A stretch of 64,000 bases of DNA from Polaribacter sp. SA4-10. GTDB taxonomy: Bacteria; Bacteroidota; Bacteroidia; Flavobacteriales; Flavobacteriaceae. The position numbers and the translations under genes are program-made. Below the pieces are notes generated by a model. It was not told where the DNA came from, searched no databases, and was given only the letters and a program-made list of their open reading frames with translations. The DNA is taken from the NCBI RefSeq assembly GCF_002163835.1, contig NZ_CP019331.1:1240001-1304000 (forward strand), in the 5' to 3' direction. The stretch's first letter is position 1. The number at the start of each line of letters is the position of its first letter. Positions 28,916 to 38,266 of this stretch are shown piece by piece.

Positions 28916-29833
28916 ATGAAAAAATTTTCAACTAAATTTTTTAGTACAATAACAATTTTAACACTCGTTTTCTTTACTAGTTGTCAGAATAAAGAGGCAA
29001 AGGAAGAAATAAAAGAAGAAGTAAAGGCACCTGTAGCACAAATTGCAGCACCACAGCCGAGTCCATTTTCTAAAATGGAGCAAAAAGTAGGTTTAACAGA
29101 TGTTACTGTTGAATATTCTAGGCCAAGTATGAAAGGAAGAGCAATTTTTGGAAATTTAGTTCCTTATGGAAAAACGTGGAGAACCGGAGCCAATGCAAAT
29201 ACAAAAATTACTTTTAGTACAGATGTTACAATTAATGGCAAGAATTTAACTAAAGGTGCTTATGCATTGTATAGTTTGCCAAATAAAGATTCTTGGGAAC
29301 TTATGCTCTATAAAGATACAGACAATTCGGGAAATCCTAAAGAATGGGATGATGCCAAAGTAATGGCTAAAACGTCTGCAGAAGTTTTAAAAATGCCAAT
29401 GAAAGTAGAAACTTTTACAATAACCTTAGACGATTTAACAAACAACTCTGGAGTAATTGGTTTAGTATGGGAAGATGTGTATGTTGGTTTACCTTTTACA
29501 GTTCCAACAGACAAAGCTGTAATGGCTTCTATTGATGAAGTTATGAAAGGAGAACCAAATGCTAGTGCTTATTATGCTGCTGCTGTTTATTTTAAAACTG
29601 CAGATAAAGATGTAAACCAAGCAGTGACTTGGGTTGATAAAGCAATAGAAATGACAAAAGACGATCCTAAATTTTGGATGTTAAGACAACAAGCTTTAAT
29701 TCATGCAAAAGCAGGCAAAAAAGAATCTGCAATTGTTGCTGCAAAAAAATCTTTAGAGTTGGCTAAAAAAGCTGGAAACGATGATTATGTAAAAATGAAT
29801 ACCGATTCTTTAAAAGAATGGGGAGCAATATAA
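28916..29833 (+). CDS. DUF2911 domain lipoprotein with helical repeat C terminus
   Basis: A 305-residue protein: a signal ending FFTSC (cysteine near residue 23), a glutamate/lysine linker, a DUF2911 domain (about 45-190) with VTVEYSRPSMKGRAIFG and GAYALYSLPNKDSWELML, and a C-terminal tetratricopeptide-like segment (about 215-300) with repeated ALIHAKAGKKESAIVAAKKSL helices. DUF2911 proteins are common exported proteins of Bacteroidota with unknown function. It is preceded by its own promoter region, divergent from the aquaporin operon, and followed by an intrinsic terminator. Confidence 0.88.
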   Translation: MKKFSTKFFSTITILTLVFFTSCQNKEAKEEIKEEVKAPVAQIAAPQPSPFSKMEQKVGLTDVTVEYSRPSMKGRAIFGNLVPYGKTWRTGANANTKITFSTDVTINGKNLTKGAYALYSLPNKDSWELMLYKDTDNSGNPKEWDDAKVMAKTSAEVLKMPMKVETFTITLDDLTNNSGVIGLVWEDVYVGLPFTVPTDKAVMASIDEVMKGEPNASAYYAAAVYFKTADKDVNQAVTWVDKAIEMTKDDPKFWMLRQQALIHAKAGKKESAIVAAKKSLELAKKAGNDDYVKMNTDSLKEWGAI

Positions 29834-29860
29834 TTATTGCTATTTTTTAACACCCTTTAA

Positions 29861-29889
29861 AATCTCAAGTGAAAGCTTGAGGTTTTTTT
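29861..29889 (+). terminator. Intrinsic terminator after the DUF2911 gene
   Basis: CTCAAG and CTTGAG arms around TGAAAG, extended by an A/T stem with one wobble pair, are followed by an eight-T run on the plus strand. Confidence 0.8.
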
Positions 29890-30088
29890 TATAATCTATT
29901 TCGTTTATCGTTAAATTATCTTCTAACAACCTCGCTTTTGTGCTTCACTTAATTCAGTATAAAGTGTTTTCTCATTCAGAAATAACTTCAATAATAAATT
30001 TTCTAATTAGAGATCAATCTATTTTAATTTCTTTTCAATAAGAAATCAGACTTCATAATAGTATTAAGTCTACCTTCGGTAAAAAACA

Positions 30089-30685
30089 ATGTCGGTAGAA
30101 CGGAAAGTTCAATTAGTAGAAAACCTTTTTAATCAACTAGAACAAGAAAATATTCAGTTAAAAAAAACATCTGGAATAGGTTGTGTTGCTGGTTGTGGAA
30201 AATGCTGTACTTACTCAAATATAGAAGCTTCTCCTTTAGAATTTTTACCTTGGGCATTTCACTTATTATTAAATGGAGAAGCAGAAAAAACGCTCACTTT
30301 ACTTAATAAAACAGAAAGTGCTACTTGCTTTATTTACAAACCTTTATCAGAAATTAACCAAGGTAGTTGTAGTAATTACAAATATCGAGGTTTAATTTGT
30401 AGGTTGTTTGGGTTTGCTGCCAATACAGATAAATACGGTAATTTGAGATTGGCAACTTGCAAAATTATCAAAGAAGGACAGACTGACAAATACAACTCTA
30501 CAGCTGAGGCAATGAAAAAAGGGTTATATGTACCTGTATTTACAGAATATTACATGCAACTAAATCAAATAGATTTTAAGTTAGGCAACATAATATTACC
30601 CGTAAACAAAGCACTTAAAATGGCTTTAGAAGAAGTTTTACAGTACTATGCTTACAGACCATTACCTGATTTAGAAAAAGTGTAG
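30089..30685 (+). CDS. YkgJ-type cysteine cluster protein
   Basis: A 198-residue protein with the CxxxCxxCC-type zinc or iron cluster motif: CVAGCGKCC at about residues 33-41. Additional cysteines follow in TCFIYKPLSEINQGSCSNYKYRGLICRLFGF and ATCKI. This matches the YkgJ (CxxCxxCC) family, putative Fe-S or zinc proteins of unclear role. It is a cytosolic protein. The 254 bp before it contain no gene that I can see. No partner gene is evident. Confidence 0.85.
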   Translation: MSVERKVQLVENLFNQLEQENIQLKKTSGIGCVAGCGKCCTYSNIEASPLEFLPWAFHLLLNGEAEKTLTLLNKTESATCFIYKPLSEINQGSCSNYKYRGLICRLFGFAANTDKYGNLRLATCKIIKEGQTDKYNSTAEAMKKGLYVPVFTEYYMQLNQIDFKLGNIILPVNKALKMALEEVLQYYAYRPLPDLEKV

Positions 30686-30920
30686 TTAAAATATAAACAA
30701 ATTTATTCTAAAAATTTTGACTATTGCATAACAGCAGTTTCCTCTAGTAATAAAACTTCAATGCTGGCTGATAATAAAATAGGCTTTAAAATAATTCATA
30801 CATTTAAAGATGCTATAGATAAGTAGAACATTCTTTGATGGGATTGGAAATAAAAAAACAAATGAAATTTAATCAGAAAACACTTAAATTTGTAATATAG
30901 AAACTTATAAAACACGAACG

Positions 30921-31133
30921 ATGAAAAAAAATATGGGAAATACAGATAAAATTATCCGATTGATAATTGCTGCAATTATAGGAGTACTTCATTATACGGG
31001 TCTAATTCCTGGAACTTTGGGCCTTGTTTTATTAGTTTTAGCAGCTGTATTTGCTATTACAAGTTTTATTAATTTTTGTCCTCTATATTTACCTTTCGGT
31101 CTTAATACATGTTCAATTAAAGATAAAGAATAG
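30921..31133 (+). CDS. DUF2892 (YgaP-like) small membrane protein
   Basis: A 70-residue protein with MGNTDKIIRLIIAAIIGVLHYTGLIPGTLG, then a second membrane helix ending with SFINFCPLYLPFGLNTCS. This is the standard DUF2892 pattern of two helices, a central glycine turn and a conserved FCPLY. The same domain forms the membrane part of YgaP rhodanese proteins, but no rhodanese is fused or adjacent. The two cysteines of the tail may bind metal or react with sulfur species. Function unknown. Confidence 0.85.
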   Translation: MKKNMGNTDKIIRLIIAAIIGVLHYTGLIPGTLGLVLLVLAAVFAITSFINFCPLYLPFGLNTCSIKDKE

Positions 31134-31263
31134 TCTAAAACAAAAGAGTAGCGTACTTTGTTTATTCAGGAAAACATAGAGAGAAATTAGAAAAAAACAG
31201 GCAGCATTATCAGAAATAGCATCTATATTTTGTTGTATCCCAAAAACTGATTGTTATTGATTT

Positions 31264-32235
31264 TTAATAGTTTAATCCTATAATTTCTCGAACTTTATCT
31301 ACTGTTTTTATCAAGTTTCTAGAAAACTCAAAAGTCATTAAATCGCTTTCTTTTTTGTTTGTTCTTAGAAGGTTATTAAAATGTATTATTTCAAAATTAT
31401 AACCAATCGTTTTAGTTTTAAAATCAATAATTTCATCTTTACCGTTCTCAGAAATAGTTACAGTTGTAGGCATATGAAACATGGTGTTTATTTTTATAAT
31501 TCCTCTTTCACAAGTAAAAGTTGCTTCTGTTGCAGTATCTTCTACTAAAGTACTTTTTAAAACGGCTTCTGTATCCTTGTAACTAAAAATCATATTACAT
31601 GATGAGTCAGCTCCATTATCAAAAAAAGTAGCAGCTGCTTCTATAGTATCTGGTTTTCCTAAAGTAGACAACGCAGCAAAAATGGGGTAAACACCAATAT
31701 CTAATAAACTTCCTCCACCAACTTCTTTCTTAAATAATCTGCTATTCGTATCAAATGCTCTAGAGAAACCAAAATCAGCTTCTAGTTTTAAGAGTTTTCC
31801 AAATTTTTCATTTTTAAGGCATTCTAAAACATACGCATAATGTGGTAAAAAATAGGTCCATAGCGCTTCCATTAACAAGACATTGTTCTCTTTTGCCACC
31901 CCAATCATTTCTTCTACTTCATGCAAATTCATGGCAAAAGGTTTTTCACATAAAACAGCTTTCTTGTTTTTTAAACAAAGTATCGCATGTTCTTTATGAA
32001 AACTGTGTGGCGTTGCAATATAAACAGCATCTACTTCAGCGTCTTTCACTAAATCTTCATAAGAATTATAGGCTTTTTTTGAATTGAATTTCTCTGCAAA
32101 TTCAGCTGCTTTTTCTTGACTTCTTGAAGCAACAGCAACTAGTTCTGCATTTTCAACAGTTGCTAAATCTGTAGCAAATTTATGAGCGATGTTTCCAAGA
32201 CCAATAATTCCCCAACGTATATTTTTATTTTTCAT
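31264..32235 (-). CDS. Gfo/Idh/MocA family oxidoreductase
   Basis: A 323-residue NAD(P)-dependent dehydrogenase. The N-terminal Rossmann fold shows GIIGLGNIAHKFATDL (residues 9-24) and the EKP signature is in AVLCEKPFAMNL (about 92-103). The C-terminal alpha/beta domain contains GGGSLLDIGVYPI, typical of sugar or trans-dihydrodiol dehydrogenase subgroups. It is 3 bases downstream of the sodium symporter gene, so the pair may import and oxidise the same solute, probably a sugar or sugar acid; that link is inferred. Confidence 0.88.
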   Translation of the reverse strand: MKNKNIRWGIIGLGNIAHKFATDLATVENAELVAVASRSQEKAAEFAEKFNSKKAYNSYEDLVKDAEVDAVYIATPHSFHKEHAILCLKNKKAVLCEKPFAMNLHEVEEMIGVAKENNVLLMEALWTYFLPHYAYVLECLKNEKFGKLLKLEADFGFSRAFDTNSRLFKKEVGGGSLLDIGVYPIFAALSTLGKPDTIEAAATFFDNGADSSCNMIFSYKDTEAVLKSTLVEDTATEATFTCERGIIKINTMFHMPTTVTISENGKDEIIDFKTKTIGYNFEIIHFNNLLRTNKKESDLMTFEFSRNLIKTVDKVREIIGLNY

Positions 32236-32238
32236 AAT

Positions 32239-33963
32239 TTACTCAATTCCTATTGTTTCTAGATTATCGCTATTATTCTCTTTAGAAGGAGTAAAAGTTT
32301 GTAATACAATTGCAATTCCCATCACTAAAGCACACCCTAATAAATTTAACCACAAATAAGGCAACCAATCTAATAGAAATACGGTAATAATTAAAGCTTG
32401 TGTTATTAAAGCTGCTATAAAAACAGCATTTCCTTTCACAAATTTAATAAAGAACGCTAACAAGAAAATCCCTAAAACATTTCCGTAGAAAATAGACCCA
32501 ATAATATTTACAAGCTGAATTAAATTATCGAATAAATTGGCTACACAAGCCACTGAAATTGCGATTATCCCCCAAGCTAGCGTAAACCATTTAGACGCTT
32601 TTACATAATGCTCTTCACTCTTATCTTCACTTACATTACGTTTATATAAATCGATGGCAGTTGTACTTGCCAATGCATTTAATTCTGATGCTGTAGAGGA
32701 CATTGCTGCAGATAAAATTACCGCCAATAAAAGTCCGATTAAACCTCTTGGTAAATTGTTTAAAATAAAATGAATAAACACATAATCCTTATCGTTCGAT
32801 TCTATTTTATCTATTGATTTTTCATCAACTTTTTTTATAATTTCTTTCGCTGCTTCTTTTAGTTTTAAATCTCTCTCGTTTAAAGATTGAATTTTATTTT
32901 TTTCTTCAACCTGAAAACCATTAGCAAAAATTGCTTTTTTAGAGTTTTCTATTTCTATATGTTCCTTTTCTAATGCTTGATATTCTGCAACATATTCAGA
33001 ATTTGCAATTGCATCATTTGCAGTGGGATTAAAATTTAAAGGCGAGGCATTAAATTGGTAAAAAACAAAAACCATTACACCAATTAATAGAATAAAAAAC
33101 TGCATTGGCACTTTTAATAATCCATTAAAAATTAAACCTAATTGACTTTCTCTAACCGATTTTCCAGACAAATAACGCTGCACCTGACTTTGATCTGTTC
33201 CAAAATACGATAACATTAAAAAAGTTCCACCAAGAATCCCTGTCCAAACGGTGTATCTATTGCTTAAATCAAAAGAGAAATCTAACACTTCCATTTTGTT
33301 ACTTGCACCCGCAATTTCCAATGCTTTTGTAAAGGTAATATTTTCAGGAAGCTGACTCATAATCATAAAAAACGCGATTAACATTCCAATAAAAATGATA
33401 ATCATTTGTTGTTTCTGAGTAACATTTACGGCTTTTGTTCCTCCAGAAACTGTGTAAATAATTACTAAAAAACCAATAATAATATTCAACGTTAATAAAT
33501 CCCATCCTAACACTGCAGACAAAATAATTGCAGGCGCAAAAATGGTAATTCCTGCTGCTAAACCTCTTTGAATTAGAAATAAAATTGCGGCTAAACTTCT
33601 TGTTTTTAGATCAAATCTTCCTTCTAAAAACTCATAGGCGGTGTAGACTTTTAACTTGTGATAAATGGGTATAAAAACTACACAAATAATCACCATCGCA
33701 ATTGGCAAACCAAAGTAAAACTGTACAAACCCCATTCCGCTATGAAAAGCTTGTCCTGGAGTTGATAAAAATGTAATTGCACTGGCTTGCGTTGCCATTA
33801 CAGACAAGCCAATTGTCCACCATTTTGAGTCACTTCCACCTTTTATATAATCAGTAACATTGTCATTTTTTCTAGTAACGTACGTTCCGTAAGCAACAAT
33901 AAATAGTAGTGTAACAGATAAAATAATCCAATCTACTGCGTGTAATTTACTTTCTATTTCCAT
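32239..33963 (-). CDS. Sodium:solute symporter (SSS family)
   Basis: A 574-residue SSS-family symporter with about thirteen membrane helices. The Na+/sugar-binding region is recognisable in SVMATQASAITFLSTPGQAF (about residues 54-73). A hydrophilic, partly coiled insertion of about 80 residues (about 318-395) separates two helices, a feature of Bacteroidota members. It should import a sugar or organic acid with sodium. Its neighbours are a 35-residue membrane protein immediately upstream and an oxidoreductase downstream, all minus strand with gaps of 3 bases. Confidence 0.9.
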   Translation of the reverse strand: MEIESKLHAVDWIILSVTLLFIVAYGTYVTRKNDNVTDYIKGGSDSKWWTIGLSVMATQASAITFLSTPGQAFHSGMGFVQFYFGLPIAMVIICVVFIPIYHKLKVYTAYEFLEGRFDLKTRSLAAILFLIQRGLAAGITIFAPAIILSAVLGWDLLTLNIIIGFLVIIYTVSGGTKAVNVTQKQQMIIIFIGMLIAFFMIMSQLPENITFTKALEIAGASNKMEVLDFSFDLSNRYTVWTGILGGTFLMLSYFGTDQSQVQRYLSGKSVRESQLGLIFNGLLKVPMQFFILLIGVMVFVFYQFNASPLNFNPTANDAIANSEYVAEYQALEKEHIEIENSKKAIFANGFQVEEKNKIQSLNERDLKLKEAAKEIIKKVDEKSIDKIESNDKDYVFIHFILNNLPRGLIGLLLAVILSAAMSSTASELNALASTTAIDLYKRNVSEDKSEEHYVKASKWFTLAWGIIAISVACVANLFDNLIQLVNIIGSIFYGNVLGIFLLAFFIKFVKGNAVFIAALITQALIITVFLLDWLPYLWLNLLGCALVMGIAIVLQTFTPSKENNSDNLETIGIE

Positions 33964-33966
33964 AGA

Positions 33967-34074
33967 TTAAACTGTAAAGTATTTAGTGATACTATAAAAA
34001 GCCAAAATGTAAATAACATTTGCTACCAAAACAAACGTATATTCTTTTTTCCAAGTGTATTTTTTACTGTCCAT
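33967..34074 (-). CDS. Small single-span membrane protein, probable symporter partner
   Basis: A 35-residue frame begins ATG at 34074 and ends 3 bases before the symporter start. Its product is MDSKKYTWKKEYTFVLVANV followed by IYILAFYSITKYFTV: a basic, aromatic N terminus, then one membrane helix. The positive-inside rule puts the N terminus in the cytoplasm. The tight spacing and clear design argue it is real although very short. Small helices of this kind precede SSS symporters elsewhere, as with YhdT-PanF, though no homology to YhdT is claimed. It is probably an accessory subunit. Confidence 0.65.
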   Translation of the reverse strand: MDSKKYTWKKEYTFVLVANVIYILAFYSITKYFTV

Positions 34075-34125
34075 ATATTTTATTTTGAAGCTATTTCCTG
34101 CTTTCCGCTATCTCTTTTTACTTTT

Positions 34126-34203
34126 GTCATTGCGAAGTTTACTTTTCTGTAAACTTTGGCAATCTCTTTTAGATTAGCAGATTGCTTCGTTCCTCGCAAT
34201 GAC
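34126..34203. repeat. GTCATTGCGA-type extragenic palindrome
   Basis: GTCATTGCGA (34126-34135) pairs with TCGCAATGAC (34194-34203). Inside are two more perfect hairpins: AAGTTTAC with GTAAACTT (34135-34142/34149-34156) and GCAATCT with AGATTGC. It is a full copy of a dispersed flavobacterial element, seen as a shorter relative at 8003. It sits upstream of the symporter operon and downstream of the deacetylase. Confidence 0.8.
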
Positions 34204-34290
34204 GCTTTTTAAAAAAGCAATAAAAAGGTTAAAAATATCACCAGATATTTTAACGGTTTCAATCAGGGCTAAACTTGTTTACTAACTTTA

Positions 34291-34345
34291 TTTGTCAGTT
34301 TGAGCGAAGTCCAGAACTAATTAAACCTTTTACTGTACTCGAGGA
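34291..34345. repeat. Fragment of a GTCAGTTTGAGCG-type extragenic repeat
   Basis: TTGTCAGTTTGAGCGAAGTC near 34291-34310 and GTACTCGAGG near 34336 resemble the two ends of a known kind of flavobacterial intergenic repeat with sequence GTCAGTTCGAGCG. Pairing is incomplete, so this is likely a decayed copy. It lies next to the stop of the PIG-L deacetylase gene. Confidence 0.45.
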
Positions 34346-34350
34346 GATAA

Positions 34351-36867
34351 TTATTTTTTAATTTCTTGTTTTAACTCGACATTACCTTTCCCAACAGACA
34401 ACATATTTGCAAACAACTTATAAGCACCAGAAACTCCTGCAGGCAATTCTCTAAAGAAGCTTAAACCTGTATAAATGTAATTTCCTTTACCGTATTTTGC
34501 AATTAATAAACTTCCGTTTTTTGCAGCTTCACCTTTATCATTCATAGATAAAATTGGCGTGTATTCTTTACTCCAAGAATCAGGAAAATACAAACCACGT
34601 TCTTGTACCCAACCTTTAAAATCTTCATCTGTTATTATATTCGGAAAATTTAATAAAGAGCTATTTTTATCTAAAATTCTTACTTCAGCAAATTCATCTG
34701 TAACCCTATCTCTAGAAAGCTCCAATTTAAATGGTGCAGCAACATCTACTCTTCTATTCGTATTATATTGCACAATCATGTTTCCTCCTTTTTCTACATA
34801 TTCTAACAAGAATTTTTGTTTGAACTTTAACTCTTTCACCACATTGTAAGCTCTAATACCAAGAACAATTGCATCGTATTTATGCAGATTTTTCTCATTA
34901 ATTTCTGAAGGATTTATTTCAACAACGGTATATCCAATCTGACGTAAATTTTCTGGAACAACATCACCAGCTCCTTTTATATACCCAATATAATTTCCAG
35001 CTTTTTCTATATTTAAACGTACAATTTTGGCCTCAGAATTTAATAAAACAGATTGTTTTGGAATGTGATTGTAATTAATCTCTACCAACTCTTTTTTATA
35101 CGTTTTACCATTAGAAGTGGCAACCACTTCTATTTTACCTTCTGATTGCTCTTTTGGTGGCGTTACCAAAAAGGAAATAGTTTGCTTATCTTTTTTCTGC
35201 TCAATATTAAAAACAATTTCTTTGGGTGATACACTCCAATTTTTAGGAACTTTCAAGCTCACTTTTCCGCTTACATAATTAATTCCTGCTCTGACTTCTA
35301 CAGGAATCTCTTTAGGAATACTATCTGAAAAAATAAGTACTTTATTTTTTAGTTTGGTAGTTACTCTTGGTAGAATTTCAAAAGGTTCATAAATCTCCCC
35401 TTTATCTCTTTCTGCATATCTCATAACAACATTCTTGGTAATTGTTATCGGCAAATAATTTATAACAAGGTTAAAATCTATTTTAACTACTCTTGGCGTT
35501 GCTGGTTTTCCAATCAATTCTCGGCTATCTACTGTATACATACCTAAAGAAGGTTCTTTTCTTAACCAATAAGGATCAGTGTATTCATCTGTTTTTAATA
35601 AAATATTTTCTTTAAAGTTCCGTTTTTTATTTTGCGCTAATTCAAAACCTTTATAAATTGTATTTTTATCAAGTGTAGATGTAATTGAAGTCAATATCAT
35701 AGGAACGCTACTTCTATTCACTACTTCAAAATTAACATCAATTTTAGAATTTTGTGTTCCTGAAGAACTAACTGCCGAAACTTCTAAATACAAGCCTAAA
35801 CAAGCTTCAATAATTTCTTTAATTTGTTTTTCTTTAATTTCTCGCCAATGAGTATCTTCTAATTTTTCAATTAAATTATACGCATTCATCAATTTTGGTA
35901 TATGTTTAGAAGGATTTAAAAAATCGAAATTATTCTCAACTTCATATAAAATAGTTCCTATTTCTCCTCCGTTTTTCAAACGATTCCAAGTAGTATTAAT
36001 TCCTGAAAAAACATCTGTTTTATCCTTTAAAGGGTTTCCTTTTAATAATTCTGCATATTCAGTTTGCGCTCCTCTTGTTGTTAATCTTCCAAAACCTTGA
36101 CATAAATGTTGGCTGCTTGCTATTGAAGCTAACTCATTATTAGAAAGTCCTTTTAATGGATAATACACTCCAATATCAAATTTGGTAAAGTTTTTAGCTA
36201 CTTCTTCAAATTTTGCTTTATCGCTATAAAACCAAGAAGATGTATTTTGAAACAAACGTTTTGGTTGCCAAACACTCGTATATTTAAGTTGATTTGCATA
36301 CTTTGTTTTATCGTTTGCAAGATCAAAAGCCTCAACACTTAACATGGCAGAAGCTGTATGATGGCCATGTGTTGTTCCTGGAGTTCTATGATCGAATCTA
36401 TTAATAATTACATCTGGTTTAAAGGTTCTAATTGCCCAAACAACATCACTTAAAACTGCTGTTTTATTCCAAATTTCTAAGGTTTCATCTGGATGTTTAG
36501 AATATCCAAAATCGTTGGCTCTTGTAAAAAATTGTTCTCCACCATCAATTCTTCTTGCTGCCAATAATTCTTGCGTTCTAATAACGCCTAACAATTCTCT
36601 AATTTCTGGACCAATTAAATTCTGACCTCCATCGCCTCTTGTTAATGATAAATAACCCGTTCTTGCTTTTACATTATTTGCTAAATAGGCAATTAAACGC
36701 GTGTTTTCATCGTCTGGATGTGCAGCAATATATAAAGCGGTACCTAAAAAATTTAGTTTTTGAATTTTCTCAAAAATCTGGTTAGAGTTTAGTTTTAGTG
36801 GCTTTTGTGTAAAGGCTGATATGGAAAGTAATAAAAAAGAAAGTACTAATAGTGTGTTTTTCTTCAT
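34351..36867 (-). CDS. Secreted PIG-L family deacetylase
   Basis: An 838-residue protein with a Sec signal peptide (MKKNTLLVLSFLLLSISAFT). The N-terminal PIG-L/LmbE domain has the zinc-binding AAHPDDENTRLIAYL motif (about residues 49-63) and a distal HRTPGTTHGHHTAS histidine cluster (about 160-173). The remaining 500 residues are beta-sandwich-like and end in a domain with a flexible glutamine-amidotransferase-like look. It probably removes N-acetyl groups from an exported glycan or glycoconjugate. An in-frame ATG at 36888 would add seven polar residues before the signal; 36867 is preferred. Long Bacteroidota members have this layout. Confidence 0.88.
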   Translation of the reverse strand: MKKNTLLVLSFLLLSISAFTQKPLKLNSNQIFEKIQKLNFLGTALYIAAHPDDENTRLIAYLANNVKARTGYLSLTRGDGGQNLIGPEIRELLGVIRTQELLAARRIDGGEQFFTRANDFGYSKHPDETLEIWNKTAVLSDVVWAIRTFKPDVIINRFDHRTPGTTHGHHTASAMLSVEAFDLANDKTKYANQLKYTSVWQPKRLFQNTSSWFYSDKAKFEEVAKNFTKFDIGVYYPLKGLSNNELASIASSQHLCQGFGRLTTRGAQTEYAELLKGNPLKDKTDVFSGINTTWNRLKNGGEIGTILYEVENNFDFLNPSKHIPKLMNAYNLIEKLEDTHWREIKEKQIKEIIEACLGLYLEVSAVSSSGTQNSKIDVNFEVVNRSSVPMILTSITSTLDKNTIYKGFELAQNKKRNFKENILLKTDEYTDPYWLRKEPSLGMYTVDSRELIGKPATPRVVKIDFNLVINYLPITITKNVVMRYAERDKGEIYEPFEILPRVTTKLKNKVLIFSDSIPKEIPVEVRAGINYVSGKVSLKVPKNWSVSPKEIVFNIEQKKDKQTISFLVTPPKEQSEGKIEVVATSNGKTYKKELVEINYNHIPKQSVLLNSEAKIVRLNIEKAGNYIGYIKGAGDVVPENLRQIGYTVVEINPSEINEKNLHKYDAIVLGIRAYNVVKELKFKQKFLLEYVEKGGNMIVQYNTNRRVDVAAPFKLELSRDRVTDEFAEVRILDKNSSLLNFPNIITDEDFKGWVQERGLYFPDSWSKEYTPILSMNDKGEAAKNGSLLIAKYGKGNYIYTGLSFFRELPAGVSGAYKLFANMLSVGKGNVELKQEIKK

Positions 36868-37046
36868 GTTTAAAGTTTGATGAATCAAACAAATGTAGCC
36901 TTTTTATGAACTAATAGAATGCTATTAACATAATAATAACGTTTTTTGAAATCATCAACAGAAGTGCTTATAAACTGTTAATAAAATAATTTTTAAAGTC
37001 ACATATTTAGAATATATTTGTAAAACAAATTAAGAAAAGACATTAC

Positions 37047-38165
37047 ATGAAATTTATTGTATCTAGTTCGCAATTATTAAAACAATTACAAGTTTTAGGG
37101 GGCGTAATAAATAGTAACAACACTTTACCAATATTAGATAATTTTTTATTTGAATTATCAGAGAACCAATTAAAAGTTTCTGCATCAGATTTAGAAACTA
37201 CAATGAGTTCTGTAGTAGAAGTAGAAAGTGAAAGTTCTGGTTCTATTGCTGTTTCTGCTCGTTTATTATTAGATACTTTAAAAACGTTTCCTAATCAGCC
37301 ATTAACATTTAAAACTGAAGGTGATAATACCATTGAAATTAGTTCTGATCAAGGGAAGTATGACATGGCTTATTTTGGTGGAGATGAGTTTCCAAAAGCA
37401 ATTACTTTACCATCGCCAAGTAAAACTGTAATTCCTGCAAGTGTGTTAGGAACTGCAATTTCTAAAACAATTTTTGCTGCAGGAAATGATGATTTACGCC
37501 CTGTAATGAGTGGTGTTTTCTTTCAATTTAGTTCACAAAGTTTAACTTTTGTTGCAACTGATGCTCATAAATTAGTAAAATATTCTAGAACAGATGTTAC
37601 TGCAGACCAAACTGCAGAATTTATTATGCCAAAGAAACCTTTAAATTTATTAAAAGGAATTTTAGGTGGTTCTGAAAGCGATGTAACTATTGAATATAAT
37701 GATGCAAATGCAAAATTTACATTTGATAATGTAGTTTTAGTTTGTAGATTAATAGATGGAAAATATCCTAATTACGAAGCGGTAATTCCAAAAGAGAATC
37801 CAAATAAATTAACCGTTGATAGAGCTTCTTTCTTAAATTCTGTAAGAAGAGTTTCTATTTTCTCTAGCAAAACAACACATCAGATTCGTTTAAAAATGGC
37901 GGGTACTGAATTAAATATTTCGGCAGAAGATTTAGATTTTTCAAATAAAGCTGATGAACGTTTAAGTTGTGATTATCAAGGTGATGATATGCAAATTGGT
38001 TTTAACTCTCGTTTTTTAAGCGAAATGTTAAACAACTTAAGCTCTAACGAAGTTTTAATTGAAATGTCTTTACCAAACAGAGCAGGAATTTTAACGCCAA
38101 TTGATGGTACAGATGAAGGAGAACAAGTTACAATGCTTGTAATGCCTGTAATGCTTAACAATTAA
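37047..38165 (+). CDS. dnaN: DNA polymerase III subunit beta (sliding clamp)
   Basis: A 372-residue sliding clamp. It begins MKFIVSSSQLLKQLQVLGGVI and shows all three clamp domains, with the first ending near residue 125, FIMPKKPLNLLKGIL near 193 and the C-terminal MLVMPVMLNN. The closing VMPVML tract is the conserved end of the clamp, part of the hydrophobic partner-binding pocket. The protein forms a dimeric ring that tethers polymerase III to DNA. dnaA and recF are not adjacent. A nested hairpin terminator follows the gene. Confidence 0.96.
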   Translation: MKFIVSSSQLLKQLQVLGGVINSNNTLPILDNFLFELSENQLKVSASDLETTMSSVVEVESESSGSIAVSARLLLDTLKTFPNQPLTFKTEGDNTIEISSDQGKYDMAYFGGDEFPKAITLPSPSKTVIPASVLGTAISKTIFAAGNDDLRPVMSGVFFQFSSQSLTFVATDAHKLVKYSRTDVTADQTAEFIMPKKPLNLLKGILGGSESDVTIEYNDANAKFTFDNVVLVCRLIDGKYPNYEAVIPKENPNKLTVDRASFLNSVRRVSIFSSKTTHQIRLKMAGTELNISAEDLDFSNKADERLSCDYQGDDMQIGFNSRFLSEMLNNLSSNEVLIEMSLPNRAGILTPIDGTDEGEQVTMLVMPVMLNN

Positions 38166-38203
38166 AAAAAGATTATTAGAATCTTAGATTTATAGATATT
38201 TAG

Positions 38204-38252
38204 AAAACCACAATGGTTCTGAAACTAGTTCAGAATAAATTGTGGTTTTTTG
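38204..38252 (+). terminator. Nested hairpin terminator after dnaN
   Basis: AAAACCACAAT (38204-38214) pairs with ATTGTGGTTTT (38239-38249), and inside it TTCTGAA pairs with TTCAGAA, followed by a T run on the plus strand. Confidence 0.85.
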
Positions 38253-38266
38253 TTTACATTTATCAA

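Noticed and set aside
38213-38266. 18-residue N-terminal extension of AcpH
   Set aside because: It is encoded by the dnaN terminator hairpin; the family begins MNFLAHLYLS at 38267.
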